A stretch of 64,000 bases of DNA from Sequoia sempervirens (GCA_007258455.2 VDFB02193867.1:524873692-524937691); one strand, 5' to 3'; counted from the stretch's first letter, positions 12,501 to 21,990 are shown. Numbers and translations are program-made. The notes: generated from the sequence alone by a model not told the origin.

Positions 12501-15239
12501 GATTGAGCCATAGTCTTATCTTTTTAGTAGTGATGCTTAATGCCCCTGAAACATTTGTTGAATCACTTATCTCTGCAGCACACTAGCATAAGGAATAGAT
12601 CTAATAACATGACAAATCATCCCAGCAGCAAATGAAATTTTATGGCACGGCAGATTTGCTCCTTGCTAAGACCATTTCCTTTCTTATACAAAACAAATCT
12701 TCCAAACGCATTTGTTTGGTCTTTACTCTGCAACATGGCTTTTGGAGGGAGATTGATTTTGAGTGTTGATCAATGAACTCCCACATACACAGGAGTTATT
12801 AATAAAGATGTGTGTGGAGAAGAACAACGTTGAATGCTTTGATTACAGAGTTTCTGTTTTTGTTTTTTAAAGAAGAAAAGGTAGAAATAAGCTGCAGAGA
12901 TAGATTGGTGATATCATTCTCTGTGTATTTGGGATAATCTTTTTTCTTTCTTCAATTAAAGTTTTTGTAATAAGAATAAAAAGGGTTGAGATTTTGAAAT
13001 GCATGTTGAAGACCACCTCACTAAGATAGTCACTAATATAGTGAGAAAGAGTATGTTCTCTAAAATATATCATATATTTATATTTGTGAAAGGACTTACA
13101 TGTTTGTATTCACAAGGTATTGTTGTAACATAATATAATATACATTTGTATTTAAATATATTTTGACTATGTAACGTTAATTTTTTTAACTTCCACACCT
13201 TCCCAATCCTATCGGCGTTTTCCTTGAACCCCCCTTGGGTGCAAGTGCTAGTTATATTTATTCAATAAAGAATGATCATATTTATAGCTTCAAAAAAGCA
13301 ACAGCATCAAGCAAATTCACCATCAGCAATTCATCTCAGAAAATTCACTGCCATGACAAATTCACCTCAAAGAAAATTCACCACCGCCAGCAATTCATAG
13401 TCAGAAATTCACCACCAACAATTCACTACGGGGAAATTCACCACCATGACAAATTCACCTCAAGGAAAATTCACCACCAGCAATTCACCTCCACAGAAAA
13501 TTAATCGCAATTAATTTTCTGTGGCGGTGAATTGCTAGTGGTGAATTGAACTTGAGGTGAATTTGTTATGGCGGTGAATTTCCCTGCCATGAATTGTTGG
13601 CAGTGAATTTTCTAGAGCCAAAAACAACATAATACATTTCTAAAGTTTTAGAACTCTCTCAAAATCCTTTTCTAATTCATTATTTCAATCAAAAATATTT
13701 ATCTAATAAGAAACATTCACATACATTTGTTCATTAATTCAAATAGATAAAATTTTGTTTATAATAATAAAACATGTGCTAAATGCCCTCTAAATTATAA
13801 AATTTATAATTACATAAATTTTGACCAAGCATACAGGAGTACATAATTCTAAGATTGATAGTAATAAAATTATAGACAGATTTCAAAGCTACCTGTCATA
13901 TACCATAAATTTCTAGTATTCCTTTTCTAAAGAATGACATTTAAGCTTTAAACTTTTTCTATCTGGAGCTTCAGTTTCCTAGGACAGATTCCTTCGCTGC
14001 AAGAACTGATGATAAAGGGGATTTATTCAATTATTCAATTGTTTTAGTTTTACAAAGGTTAAGACCAATAAGCTTTGGGCTAATTTGCTGCACTTATAGA
14101 TGAGTTGTATAATATTCTGTGTGTAGCAGCCATGATAATATATAGGGAAAACTTAATAAAAAGTATTAGTCTAATCAATCAGATATCTCATTAACTAATA
14201 ACATCAACAAAGAAAAGTGCATTAGATTAAAACTGCAAGTGGGTAGTGATCAAATTATGTGCGATTAGTGGTCAATTTTGGAATGCAAGAGTAAGGATCC
14301 TACATCACAAAGCAACCTTAAACTATGGATTAAAAGTTCTAATTCTACTTACCTTGTCCTTGAAATCTGATTTTTCCATAATATGCCGGAATCGGTTGAG
14401 AGCTCCCTTGTGAACAAGAGCCGGTTTTGCGTCATCACCCTTTAGACCAGCAGAGAAGATTTTCTCATTCTGAATATTGCACTCCCCATATTTGCTATCT
14501 GGGGCAATGAAATCTTCGTCATGAAACGAAGGGAAGATCACATATACTACACCTCCATCTTTTATCAGAAGAAAACAGTCTCCTTTATTGTTGGAAATAC
14601 TACATATCCCTTCCCAAGCCTTGGGCAGGATCCCACAGGTAGCAATCAAAGTTGCAAGCTCCCGGCCAACACTGAAACTGTAGAAAACAAATCTACTAAT
14701 TAGTATCATGTGGGCATTGCAAAAATCAAGCCTCATTTAGTTTAAACTCCCTTAATGGTTTTCCGATTAAACTGGCTTCGATTTTTCTCCGAGAAACGAT
14801 TTCTATTGTCTTTTGAGCACACAATAGACATTTGACTGGTTTTTATCAAACCCATCTCTCATTTCCACTACACTTAAGTTTTATGAAGTCTACATTCCCA
14901 TACAAATCAATTAAATAGTCTTAAAAAATTAAGACATTAAAAATTTCGATCTATAATGTGAGCATGAAGATTTTTGGATTAGACTATGTGAACATTTTAT
15001 ATGAATTTTTTATCAATATTTCTGATCACACTCAATGATTTATCATTAAGATGAGCAAATAAGAGAAGAGAACTGATAAATCATACAATATAATCTGAAA
15101 CATTGACAAAAAAAATATAAACACAATCTAATCTAAAAATCTTTAAACTAAATGAAAAAAATATTTTACATAAAAATGTTTTCAAACTTGTAACCCAAAT
15201 GAGAACTTACTGTGGAGGGTTTGGAAAATCTAAATCCAT
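1..15239 (-). CDS. EDS1/PAD4-family lipase-like immune regulator (split gene, C-terminus off the left edge)
   Basis: Four exons join in phase into at least 550 codons: 15,239-15,211, 14,677-14,353, 2,143-1,424 and 576-1. The N-terminal two thirds is a class-3-lipase-like alpha/beta-hydrolase fold with a GHSIGG nucleophile elbow (Ser about residue 133), a KYDIVPR block (Asp about 192) and a candidate His near 274 in CSTHGAAC. The C-terminal part is the EP domain, recognised from ELEWYK, GYYDTFK, FWND and the LVEPLDIA block. In angiosperms EDS1, PAD4 and SAG101 form nucleocytoplasmic heterodimers that relay TIR-NLR and basal immunity signals (known for the family). Lipase-domain motifs such as CHVV and CSxxGAAC lean to PAD4, while [15 protein letters not shown] is shared with EDS1, so I leave the orthologue open. 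Every splice junction is canonical. One single-base frameshift in exon 4 (near 278-286) means either a pseudogene or a sequence error. Confidence 0.9.
577..1423 (-). other. intron 3 of the EDS1/PAD4-like gene
   Basis: About 845 bp between donor gtaatc (1,423) and the NAGNAG acceptor at 577-582. AT-rich. I see no coding content or element in it. Confidence 0.85.
1424..2143 (-). CDS. EDS1/PAD4-like exon 3 (catalytic-fold core)
   Basis: 720 nt, exactly 240 codons, phase 0 on both sides. The acceptor ttccatcag ends at 2,144 and the donor gtaatc starts at 1,423. It starts at MQGLKEQ, runs through the GHSIGG elbow, [22 protein letters not shown] and [13 protein letters not shown], and ends GVGAQ. 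This covers the second half of the lipase-like domain and the linker to the EP domain. It is fully open, with no decay. Confidence 0.92.
3386..4250. repeat. direct repeat, left copy (partner at 13,250-14,310)
   Basis: Shares an ordered series of segments with 13,250-14,310: the tttattcaataaag/cttcaaa block, accaagcatacagga, aattatagacag, tttctag-attccttttctaaag-atgacatttaagct, tttttctatctggagctt, and a run ending near aagag-a-ggatc. The copies are clearly diverged, so the duplication is old. Nearby 3,135-3,380 and 4,245-4,540 are further partial copies of the same AT-rich unit, recognisable by gacatcttggacacct and tgataaaacttt. Confidence 0.75.
4990..5150 (-). pseudogene. possible PPR-repeat scrap
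   Basis: The minus strand reads [21 protein letters not shown], which resembles the (N/T)ALVDMYAKCGSIEKA signature of plant PLS-class pentatricopeptide repeats. Neighbouring sequence is not convincingly PPR and the frame soon becomes unstructured. Known role of intact PPRs is organelle RNA binding. This piece is too short to encode one, and is perhaps a retrocopy fragment. Confidence 0.35.
6100..8290. repeat. higher-GC noncoding block, possibly a decayed LTR element
   Basis: About 2.2 kb that is visibly richer in G and C than the surrounding intron, with recurrent gagtcg/aagtc/agttag words and no open frame over about 110 codons. The boundary near 6,123 reads tgtcacgagc, which is LTR-start-like, and a TATA-like tatatagg occurs near 6,833. 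I could not find matching long terminal repeats or any protein motif, so the retroelement idea is inference. Confidence 0.3.
8510..9250. mobile_element. LTR-like fragment inside the duplicated arms
   Basis: Contains aaagaacaaaagaaacac followed by cctgggaaaaccctcc and gagggagaaaaaccc. This layout (acaaagaaca...tgg-aaaacc) is typical of many plant Copia-type LTR termini. No PBS, PPT or second LTR is visible, so at most a solo or truncated LTR. Confidence 0.3.
9081..9195. repeat. 58-bp tandem duplication
   Basis: aagaagattcttct-cagtta at 9,081 recurs at 9,139 with near-identical continuation through agaagatacctcctgcagct. Two copies, few mismatches, so relatively recent compared with its surroundings. 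Confidence 0.9.
9490..10500 (+). pseudogene. unrecognised decayed coding stretch
   Basis: Plus-strand frames over 9,540-9,750 and 10,210-10,504 show protein-like composition (for example a [15 protein letters not shown] stretch, and later [20 protein letters not shown] followed by [18 protein letters not shown]), separated by stops and frame changes. I do not recognise the protein. The codon-like texture, compared with the AT-rich noise around it, suggests a dead copy of a host gene rather than a transposon. It lies inside intron 2, antisense to the EDS1/PAD4-like gene and just upstream of the kinase pseudogene. Confidence 0.35.
11155..11852 (+). pseudogene. RKF3-like receptor kinase, C-terminal kinase-domain fragment
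   Basis: Reads [13 protein letters not shown], then [26 protein letters not shown] and, after a one-base frameshift near 11,371, [34 protein letters not shown] and a full C-lobe to a stop at 11,850. The order and the (I)[15 protein letters not shown] segment match plant RKF3-like receptor kinases, which are plasma-membrane Ser/Thr kinases. Everything N-terminal to the catalytic loop is missing. The catalytic Asp of the HRD motif is Tyr (codon 11,251-11,253). It is therefore a dead fragment, on the opposite strand to the gene whose intron contains it. No introns are seen, so a retrocopy or a piece carried by an element is possible. Confidence 0.85.
11745..12025 (+). repeat. diverged tandem duplication of the kinase 3' end
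   Basis: The last coding part and 3' flank (about 11,745-11,875: gatattgag, ctcaagtgctt, caatcttacagcacag, tttagatt, ttgacattcatct) recur in the same order at about 11,893-12,025, offset near 148 bp, with many substitutions. This indicates a tandem duplication after the kinase fragment was in place, or one inherited with it. Confidence 0.75.
13250..14310. repeat. direct repeat, right copy, interrupted by a fold-back element
   Basis: Same orientation and order as 3,386-4,250. It is interrupted at 13,304-13,619 by an inserted fold-back element, after which the shared sequence resumes (tctaaagtttt-aga). It ends about 45 bp before exon 2, so the paired copies bracket most of the giant intron. 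Confidence 0.75.
13304..13619. mobile_element. fold-back (Mutator-like MITE?) element with 10-bp target-site duplication
   Basis: The 316-bp element is built of aaattcaccaccagcaattc-type units on one side and their reverse complements on the other, so it can fold into one long imperfect hairpin. The centre is a perfect 14-bp palindrome arm pair (13,492-13,505 and 13,510-13,523) around CGCA. Flanks are AAAAGCAACA (13,294-13,303) and AAAAACAACA (13,620-13,629), 9 of 10 identical. The uninterrupted paralogous copy near 3,440 (aaagaagcaacataaac) confirms an insertion. A 9-11-bp duplication fits Mutator-like elements. That class assignment is inference. Confidence 0.8.
14353..14677 (-). CDS. EDS1/PAD4-like exon 2
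   Basis: 325 nt. The acceptor TTTTCTACAG ends at 14,678 and the donor GTAAGT starts at 14,352. The exon begins with the third base of a codon and ends in phase 0 after FKDK. It encodes [24 protein letters not shown], then the VVYVIFPSF strand and the EDFI/YGEC segment, which are N-terminal lipase-fold landmarks of the EDS1 family. No stop or frameshift is seen. Confidence 0.9.
14967..15146. mobile_element. hairpin MITE in intron 1 (same family as 28,312-28,504)
   Basis: The left arm reads gatttttggattagac...tcaatatttctgatcacac...tgatttatcat. The right arm is its imperfect reverse complement (ctgataaatca...tctgaaacattgacaaaa...tctaatctaaaaatc). The central loop contains aagatgagcaaat. The same arms and loop words appear at 28.3 kb, so this is a repeat family. 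It occupies about a third of the 533-bp intron 1. Confidence 0.7.
15211..15239 (-). CDS. EDS1/PAD4-like exon 1 (29 nt coding)
   Basis: ATG at 15,239-15,237 opens MDLDFPNPP plus two bases of a tenth codon, followed directly by a GTAAGT donor at 15,210-15,205. Phase 2 is exactly what exon 2 needs, and the join gives a His codon leading into FSVGREL, the normal start of the family's first conserved block. A micro-exon this short is invisible to simple ORF calling. I chose this start because it is the first ATG upstream that satisfies phase, donor and length together. Confidence 0.8.
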
Positions 15240-15296
15240 GCCTTATCACCTGCTACTTGCTTGACATTTGAATTTTGAGGGGAAGTGCCTTTATAG

Positions 15297-15572
15297 TCTT
15301 CTTTTTTCTTTCCTCTCTTCTCTAAACGAAAATAAAAATAAAACTTTCAGGAAGAAGCAGAGCAACATCTACGAAACGCAGAGGAAGAAAAGTCTCGGGG
15401 ACAAGTCATCTCAGGGGGACAAGTCATCTCAGTGGAAATGTCATGTCAATCTTTCTTTTTTCTTTCCTCTCTTATTTAAACGAAAAATAAACTTAAAAAA
15501 TTCAGAAGCGGCAGAGGCGCAACATCTAAGAAACGCATGCGAAGAAAAAGTCTCGGGGGTCAAATCATCTCA
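15297..15572 (-). promoter_or_regulatory. tandemly duplicated segment just upstream of the EDS1/PAD4-like start
   Basis: Two roughly 120-bp copies (15,297-15,413 and 15,450-15,572) share ttttttctttcctctctt, taaacgaaaa, cagag-cgcaacatct, gaagaaaa-gtctcggggg and catctca. Within the first copy ggggacaagtcatctcag is itself repeated (15,397-15,432). They start about 60 bp upstream of the ATG, so they lie in the 5' UTR or core promoter. I see no confident TATA box. Any effect on expression is inference. Confidence 0.65.
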
Positions 15573-16117
15573 TATGAAGATTTTATATTGGATAAGTTGC
15601 AAATATTCTAATATTTCTCTAGAGGTTAGGAAAGAGAAAATACAAAGAAAGTCCTTGGAAGCTCTGTGGAAAAGGCCGCTTGGTTCTGGGCCAGACCATA
15701 TGGTTTGGTATCTAATGGACAAATTGTACTATGTCAACTATTTGGACTGCTTCTGTTTTTTTTTTGTTTTTTAGTTTTAAAACTACATCCCTCCTCTCTT
15801 TGGGGTTTTTTTTGTATTGTATTGAAAATATGCAAATTACAAAGAGGTTGCAGTAATGAACTGTAGAAAAAGCACGAGGAGACGAACCAGAAATAGCTTC
15901 TGTTTTGGTAATGAACTGCTTCTATTTTGGTAATGAAGCATTTGTAGATTTGTAGCTTCTAAAACCATTGAATTCACATTTTTTGTTCGTAAATTTTCAG
16001 GTTGACTGTAAAATGATTTTTTACATTGAAAAGCATTATATTAATCATATAAATGATTGTGCATTCATCACAAGCAAACATCTGGGAAGAAAACAATATC
16101 AGATAAATTCCCAGTTA
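15573..16117. other. noncoding interval
   Basis: AT-rich with T-runs near 15,758-15,780. I see no gene, RNA gene or element ends here. Confidence 0.6.
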
Positions 16118-16583
16118 GGGGAGAGGACCCAATAGTTGTGCCCTGGGGAGAGGACCCAATAGTTGTGCACCCTAACTTTGCACTTCTAATTATCCTAGGT
16201 GGAAATTTCAAATCACTCCCAATTTTTTACAGCAGCTTACTTGGCAAGTCCCCTGCTTATAACTAAGATTTCAGGGCCACGTCATCAAACATGATGCCAC
16301 ATCAGCATGCTTTTTGTCAAGGTGTCCAAAAAGGCCCAAAAAAAAGGTGAGACCAATACTTGTGCATTCACGGCATGTTTTATTGAGCGATGATGTGGAA
16401 TCACATGATTGGTTACTTTTTAGATCAAAGGAATACATTTTGTTTAATTATGGGTAGTCATCATCAACACTAACAACTTTAAAGCCACAACTATTGTTCC
16501 AATATTGATAAAAATATTGGACATTATATAAACAACTACTACCACAACTATTGAAACATGCTCAGGTGGTGGGTCCTCTCCCC
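16118..16583. mobile_element. 466-bp MITE with 14-bp perfect TIRs and TA target duplication
   Basis: GGGGAGAGGACCCA at 16,118-16,131 is matched by its exact reverse complement at 16,570-16,583. Both ends are flanked by TA (16,116-16,117 and 16,584-16,585). Just inside the left end a 23-bp piece starting with the TIR is duplicated at 16,145. The interior has no coding capacity. TA duplication fits a Tc1/mariner (Stowaway-like) origin (inference). Internal words such as gatgtgg-atcacatgattggt recur near 19,210, so a diverged relative lies on the other side of the LINE. Confidence 0.85.
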
Positions 16584-16954
16584 TATTTACAATGGGAACA
16601 AATCCCACCAATTGTTTATTTTGGTCCATTAATATCTTCAACCGTGCTTTCCCTTCTGCCTTCAGAAGAGACGTACAAACGCCTTTTAGAATTTATATGC
16701 GAGATTGCCATGATGTTTCCTAGCAACTAAGCCATTGATACTTTCTATAAAGTGCTCCCTTTTGTCTACTAATTAGGTAAAAGATATGGTCAAGATCTCA
16801 ATCTTATCTTCATCTTTTATGATGTCAGTCAATAAAATCTGATTTTTGGTGGGTTCATTTTAAACCATTCAACTTCACCATCAAATCAATGATCTAGTCT
16901 ATTGACTTACCTCTTTTGATTTTGGATGATAAATTGTAATTGAAAAGTTGATTT

Positions 16955-18760
16955 TTTTTTTTTTGGTTTTGTTTGAAATAAAGCAGATTACAAATAATAA
17001 GAGCTACCGGCAGGGAGCTGAAAAGAATGTACATGACAAATCATCACAAAAAACATAACAGTTAGAAGGTTGAGAGTTCATTACATATATTGAACGATTT
17101 TACTTTGTCAAACATTACTAGCGGACTAAAATTGCAGCACTTGGTCTTTAATTTGCTGAAGATGATCCTTGGCTACCATATTCTTCTTGCATAAAATTGA
17201 AAGCCGCGAGAGAACAAAAAAGCCACTTGAAAAAAGATGTTAGAGTAAAGCCTTAAAGTCTTCGTTGGCTGATGAAAGTTCTCAGAAAGCATTGCAGAAC
17301 ATCTAGTTGTCCATATATGCCTCAAAATAACCTCTCTAATAGAATCAACAATAACATTGTTGTGCATTCTCAAACCAAGGATAGTGTCTTCCCAATTAAG
17401 AACATGAAAGAAGATAGCTACAAAATTATTAAACACAGCTGACCATCGTTGCTTAACAAAAATGCAATCCCAAAATATATGTTTCACATTCTCAGTGCAA
17501 AGACAAAGTGGGCAACTATTTGGCTAAACCATCAAACATTTCAATCTATCCCCAATAGGTAGTTTGCAATGTAAAATTTTTCAAGCCAACACTTGCAAAT
17601 CATAATCAGCTTTTGACTTTCCATATTTGAGCACTATTTTTCATCCAAATTTTGGCACTAAATCTGCATTTCCACTTATGATTAAGATGAGGAGTAAGAG
17701 GCCACCAAAGAAGGATTTGAGAATAAACCTTCTTCAAAGGAAAAAAGTTGAATGAACTAAATGACAACCATCTCCAATCTTTGAAAAAATTACAATCTAT
17801 GGGAGTACAAAGCTTCATAGAGAGGTTAACAAGTACTAAAATTGTACAAATATCAAAAAATGTTTAGAATTTTCACTCAGCCCATACTGCTCTTTGATGA
17901 AATGCCAAGAAGTCCAATCAAATTTGTTAAAATCCCAAATATCTTTGAATTTTTGAATACCTTTCTTAAACATGTAATAAGCTTGCTTTGGGAAACTAAT
18001 AGCAAGAGGCTGATTGTGATAAGCAATAAGTCTATTCCACCAAATATAGGCTGAAGAAAATTTGAAACCATGTTGCAAGGAGGCGTTATTCCATTCTAAA
18101 AATTGACACACTTGTTGCCAAGCTTTCCAAATGGATTGAAGAGGAAAAGAGGCTATGATTTTAAAGAAGGGAGACATTAACATTTTATCCAACCAATTGA
18201 CATCTTTCCATTTTTTTTAATTGCAGCTTCCATGATTCTATGGTGAACCAAGATTTTCCATGGCGCATCCCCACTCACAGCCCGAACTATCCATTTAGCC
18301 ACAAGGCAAATCCCTTGAGTTTTGGGGTCTATGCGGCCAAGGCCACCTTTAGTTTTTGGTTGAATACAATGAGATCAAGAAGAAGCAATAAAGCCAGCAT
18401 TACCATCTCACTTAGACCAAAGAAATTTTCAAATTATTTTATTCAATTCTTCATAACCTTGCTTGGAAGGCATCCAACAAGATGAGTAATAAACATGGTT
18501 AGCGATAAGAATCTTGTTAGCAACTTGTATCTTACCAACTAAAGATAGAAATTTGTGGCCCTAATTGAACAGTTTATTCTTTAGTCTATTTAAGAACCAC
18601 GTCGACATTTCAGAAAGAGAGACCCCTATACCAAAAGGAATACCCAAATATCTTGTTATCTCCCCATGTTTAATAAGCCTCCATTCTTTAGGAATCTAAT
18701 GAGGAATGAAGTGGTTTCTAGTTCTCAACTTGCTCATAACAAAACTGAATGGTTATCTTT
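16955..18760 (-). mobile_element. 5'-truncated LINE (L1-type) with poly(A)
   Basis: On the minus strand the end of a reverse-transcriptase ORF is readable with breaks: GEITRYLGIPFGI, a VYYSSCWMPSKQGYEEL block, KGGLGRIDPKTQGICLVAKW, WKAWQQVC and finally KHIFWDCIFVKQRW, the zf-RVT zinc-binding tail. This order (thumb, connection, zf-RVT) is that of plant L1 elements. A T-run at 16,952-16,965 on the plus strand is the poly(A) tail, so the 3' end is at about 16,955. The N-terminal endonuclease and most of the RT are absent, as expected for 5' truncation during target-primed integration. Several stops and frameshifts are present. I could not define a target-site duplication. Confidence 0.8.
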
Positions 18761-18779
18761 TTATGTTGTAAAGTAAAAT

Positions 18780-19290
18780 GTTTAAAATATTAATATTAGT
18801 AGTTGAGCACCTTCTAATAGTTGTGAGGGTTGTTGTGATATTTTTATTTATTAATTGAATAGATATAGACTATTCATTGAACATTTAAATATCAATATTT
18901 ATATATTTTGTGTTAATCATATATATATTAAAAACTACGCATGAACTACCTAATATTCAATAAAAAAATAATAAACATATGTCATTCAGTGTGCATTAAA
19001 TTTTGAACGAGAGGTCCACGTTAGTAGCATTGAAGTCAATCATTTTTTTTTCACATTTTCCTACATAGTCTAGTTGGCACTCCACCTTTTTTTCTTGCAA
19101 AAATTGGGCACGTTTATCAATGTTTTCAGACCATTTTTTAAAACCCACAAAAAAAGAGCCAAAATTGTGTCATTGATCAATAGTGGGTCACTAGGTCATG
19201 TAATATTGGTATGCTGATGTGGCATCACATGATTGGTCAGTTTGTGAACTTTTTGAATTAAAGTGATTTGTAATTGGATATTAAGTGTAA
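18780..19290. repeat. diverged relative of the 16.1-kb MITE
   Basis: Shares, in the same order, a taatagttgtg-like start, an aaaa-ccca-aaaaaaag-gcc-aaa stretch and gctgatgtggcatcacatgattggtca with the MITE at 16,118-16,583. Its own ends are not clear. Confidence 0.45.
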
Positions 19291-20800
19291 ATTTATTGGC
19301 ACTTTTATTGCCCAAAGGTGGGCTCCAAGTTGTCCAAAACTATACCCACGATACGTCCTATGCCCACGATTGGCTTCTCTCCTTTTGTCCAAACACATGG
19401 ACAAAATCTACTCAAAGTTGTACATGTTGCCCACTCAGTAAATACTCTCAACCATTCAAGTTCCAGTGCACAACTGGACATAAATAGAAAACTCTATTTT
19501 CAATAATTGGTCCCATCTCTCATTAAATCTAAACAATAAATGTTGATACTGCAGGCTTCTCCCATTAATCACTTGTGCCATCTCTCAATACTTCTAAGCA
19601 ATAAATGTTTTGAGACTGCAATGCCTACAAATTCACATAGCAGCTCTAAGACTCACCAATTCAATCAATATCAACCAAGTACTACAACAAAATTTAAAAT
19701 CTTTCAGTCTCTGACATCTCATTTCAACCAATAAAAATATAGCATTTGCAAGCCATATATCAACCAATTTCAATTTCATATAACTAAAAGAAAAAGAAGC
19801 TATAAAAATAACATACAATGCAATAAAACCATTTACTTTCTTTGTATCATATTGCATACATTCTCTCTGCATTCATTCTCATTCTCACTACATACTATCA
19901 TAGGTGTCAAGAGATTACTGAACAACTTTTGGTGTTTACTATTCAGGTATGTTGTTTTTCCTTCAATAAAATTTTATTAAGTATAGGTATGTTTCAACAG
20001 CAACATGTCTATCAAATATTTTATTGTTATATTCAATTAAAAAATAAATACACACTGCACAAAGAATTCATATCAATTAATGACTTAGTCTTAATAAACC
20101 TGTCAATATTCCTTATCAAAAATCTTTTGATATTGATTTTAAAGTTGCAAGCATAGCCTAAATCTTAATTTTCACATTCCATGGAAAATGGCCCCAAATC
20201 AAAAGGAGAATCTTTCATCCTTTAATTACAATATGCAAAAAAAGCTAAGAGCAAATTACATAGAAATATAGAGTTCTGCCTAGACAAAATATTGTAAACC
20301 TAGTCACCAATGTAACTTCCAGACTTTGCCTCAAGGATTAAGCATATGGCCTCTGGAAAACTCAATTTCAAAGACAAGACATTGTAATTGTACCCACTCA
20401 TGCATCTCTTATGTATGTGTATATACTAACATAAACACACATATATATAGAAATAAATGCAAATATTACGGAGAAAATCACCATCTGTAACAAACAGGCC
20501 TCAACATTATTCATCAAATGAATAAAAATAGATGCACTAATGTCAGCTAGATGGAATGTTAACGAATAAAAAATAGACAACAATGCAAGCCAAATGTATT
20601 GGTTGTTTTTAATTTAATATAATGTTAAAGTAGGATATACTTGGTGAAGATACAAACCATTTTTCCAATCATTTGGATCCCACATCAATAATTCCACGTC
20701 TATTCATTTAATGATTAACCCTATGTGATGCTTTCAAAATTTGGCTATCATTGGTGTATCTATAGATATAAGAACAACTAAACTAGCAAATTACAATAAT
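19290..20800. other. noncoding interval
   Basis: AT-rich, with a duplicated tcccat-tctc-at-aatctaa-caataaatg segment near 19,510-19,610. I see no coding or RNA gene. Confidence 0.55.
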
Positions 20801-21289
20801 CTGTAGTCAAGACGGGGTTAAGTTTTGATTGATTGAGATGTATTTAGTGTTTTAAACTACATGGTTATTCAAAGAAAGTGTAAGTGTTGTGTGAAGTCTA
20901 TTAGTTGTCTAGAAAAAATGAAGTCGATAACAAGGTTAGCCATTTGGGAGACGTTAATAATCCTATAGCATTAGAGATGGTTGCCTCAATAAATTTCTAT
21001 GCGATCCTATGAACCAATTACTTGAGCTAGAGCAAGGCGCAAGATTATTATTCTACAAAGAGCTTGGAGTACATTAAAGTTGAAGGGCATCGAATCTTTG
21101 ATTCAAGGAGTGCAATGACCAATCAGTTTGAGGTAGATTTAAGATATGCAGCTAAATGAATAGACAAGTATATATGAAATACATGTAGGGGAAGTAGAGG
21201 GTGAGAAGATTCCACCTTTGAGGACCATCCATTCCTAGAAAAGTTAAGAGAGGTAAGTTTCGACTCAATAAGTATTCAATCTTAAGTGT

Positions 21290-21990
21290 TATTCTTGGAG
21301 TTATCGGTCAAGGTCTTATAAGAATTACTGTATACCCTTGGGGAGCACTAGTACTTATTGGTAAAAACTATTGTACCTTGCATTCTTTTATAGGCTAGTG
21401 TGTGCATGCTTAACAATACAATGATCAAGAACTAGTATCTCATGCAAGGTAGATGACAAGATCAATGCTCCATTTTAAGATAGATTTCAAATTCAAATAT
21501 TGTCAATTGTAGATTAAGGAAAGATGTTTTGAAAAATCTTATAAAAATGCTAATGCCATTATGAGTTTAGTGTTTTTGTTTAGACTTTCAAATACACTTG
21601 CAACCTTCATGAAGTTTATGAACATTGTATTCATGGATCGCTTGGAAAGGCTCGGTCTAGTTATTCTTGATATCTTATTTGTTTATTCATGGGATGAAAA
21701 AGAGAATTTGCATCATCAATCATTAGTAATTTAGAGAGATTGATGAAAACTTGTCAAAATGTGATTTCCTTAAACACAAGCTACATTATTTAAGTCATAT
21801 TATATAAGTAGGAGGGATTTTAGTACAATCATGGAATGGCTAGCACTCAAGAATGTACACCATAAGGTGTGTAATTTTATGGGCTTAAGAGAGTACAATG
21901 GGAATTTTGTGATTTAAAACTTCATTGTCTGAAGTGTCCTTGTTGAAAATTGCATACCATTCAAGCCAATATATGTATTCAATGAGGGAA
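21290..21990 (+). pseudogene. Ty3/Gypsy reverse-transcriptase relic
   Basis: In shifting frames the plus strand gives ITVYPWGALVLIGK (the SPWGAPVLFVKK block), an IKN-YL-PR-like segment, LSNTLATFMKFMNIVFMDRL (the LTNAPATFMRLMN block), a VILDILFVYS segment in place of the YLDD catalytic strand, then HHQSLV, KCDFL and NFMGLREYNGNFV. The order is that of Ty3/Gypsy RT. One catalytic Asp is lost and stops are frequent, so it is inactive. No LTRs could be attached to it. Confidence 0.7.

Larger units (their letters stand above)
2144..14352 (-). other. 12.2-kb intron 2 of the EDS1/PAD4-like gene
   Basis: Both ends are fixed by phase-0 exons with GT at 14,352 and AG at 2,144. Contents, left to right: AT-rich repeats (2.8-4.5 kb), a possible PPR scrap near 5.1 kb, a higher-GC noncoding block (6.1-8.3 kb), a duplicated 110-bp segment around an LTR-like stretch (8.4-9.4 kb), an unrecognised decayed coding stretch (9.5-10.5 kb), an antisense kinase pseudogene (11.1-11.9 kb), a fold-back element (13.3 kb) and a second copy of the 3.4-4.25 kb repeat (13.25-14.3 kb). 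The stretches 12.3-13.2 kb and 2.2-2.8 kb show nothing I recognise. Confidence 0.88.

Noticed and set aside
13299..13620. CRISPR-like array of short repeats
   Set aside because: Units are not regularly spaced, spacers are not unique, and the second half is the reverse complement of the first, so it is a fold-back element.
15268..15774. 168-codon plus-strand open frame upstream of exon 1
   Set aside because: Spans the tandem promoter duplication; the protein is Lys/Ser/Phe-rich low complexity and internally repeated because the DNA is repeated.
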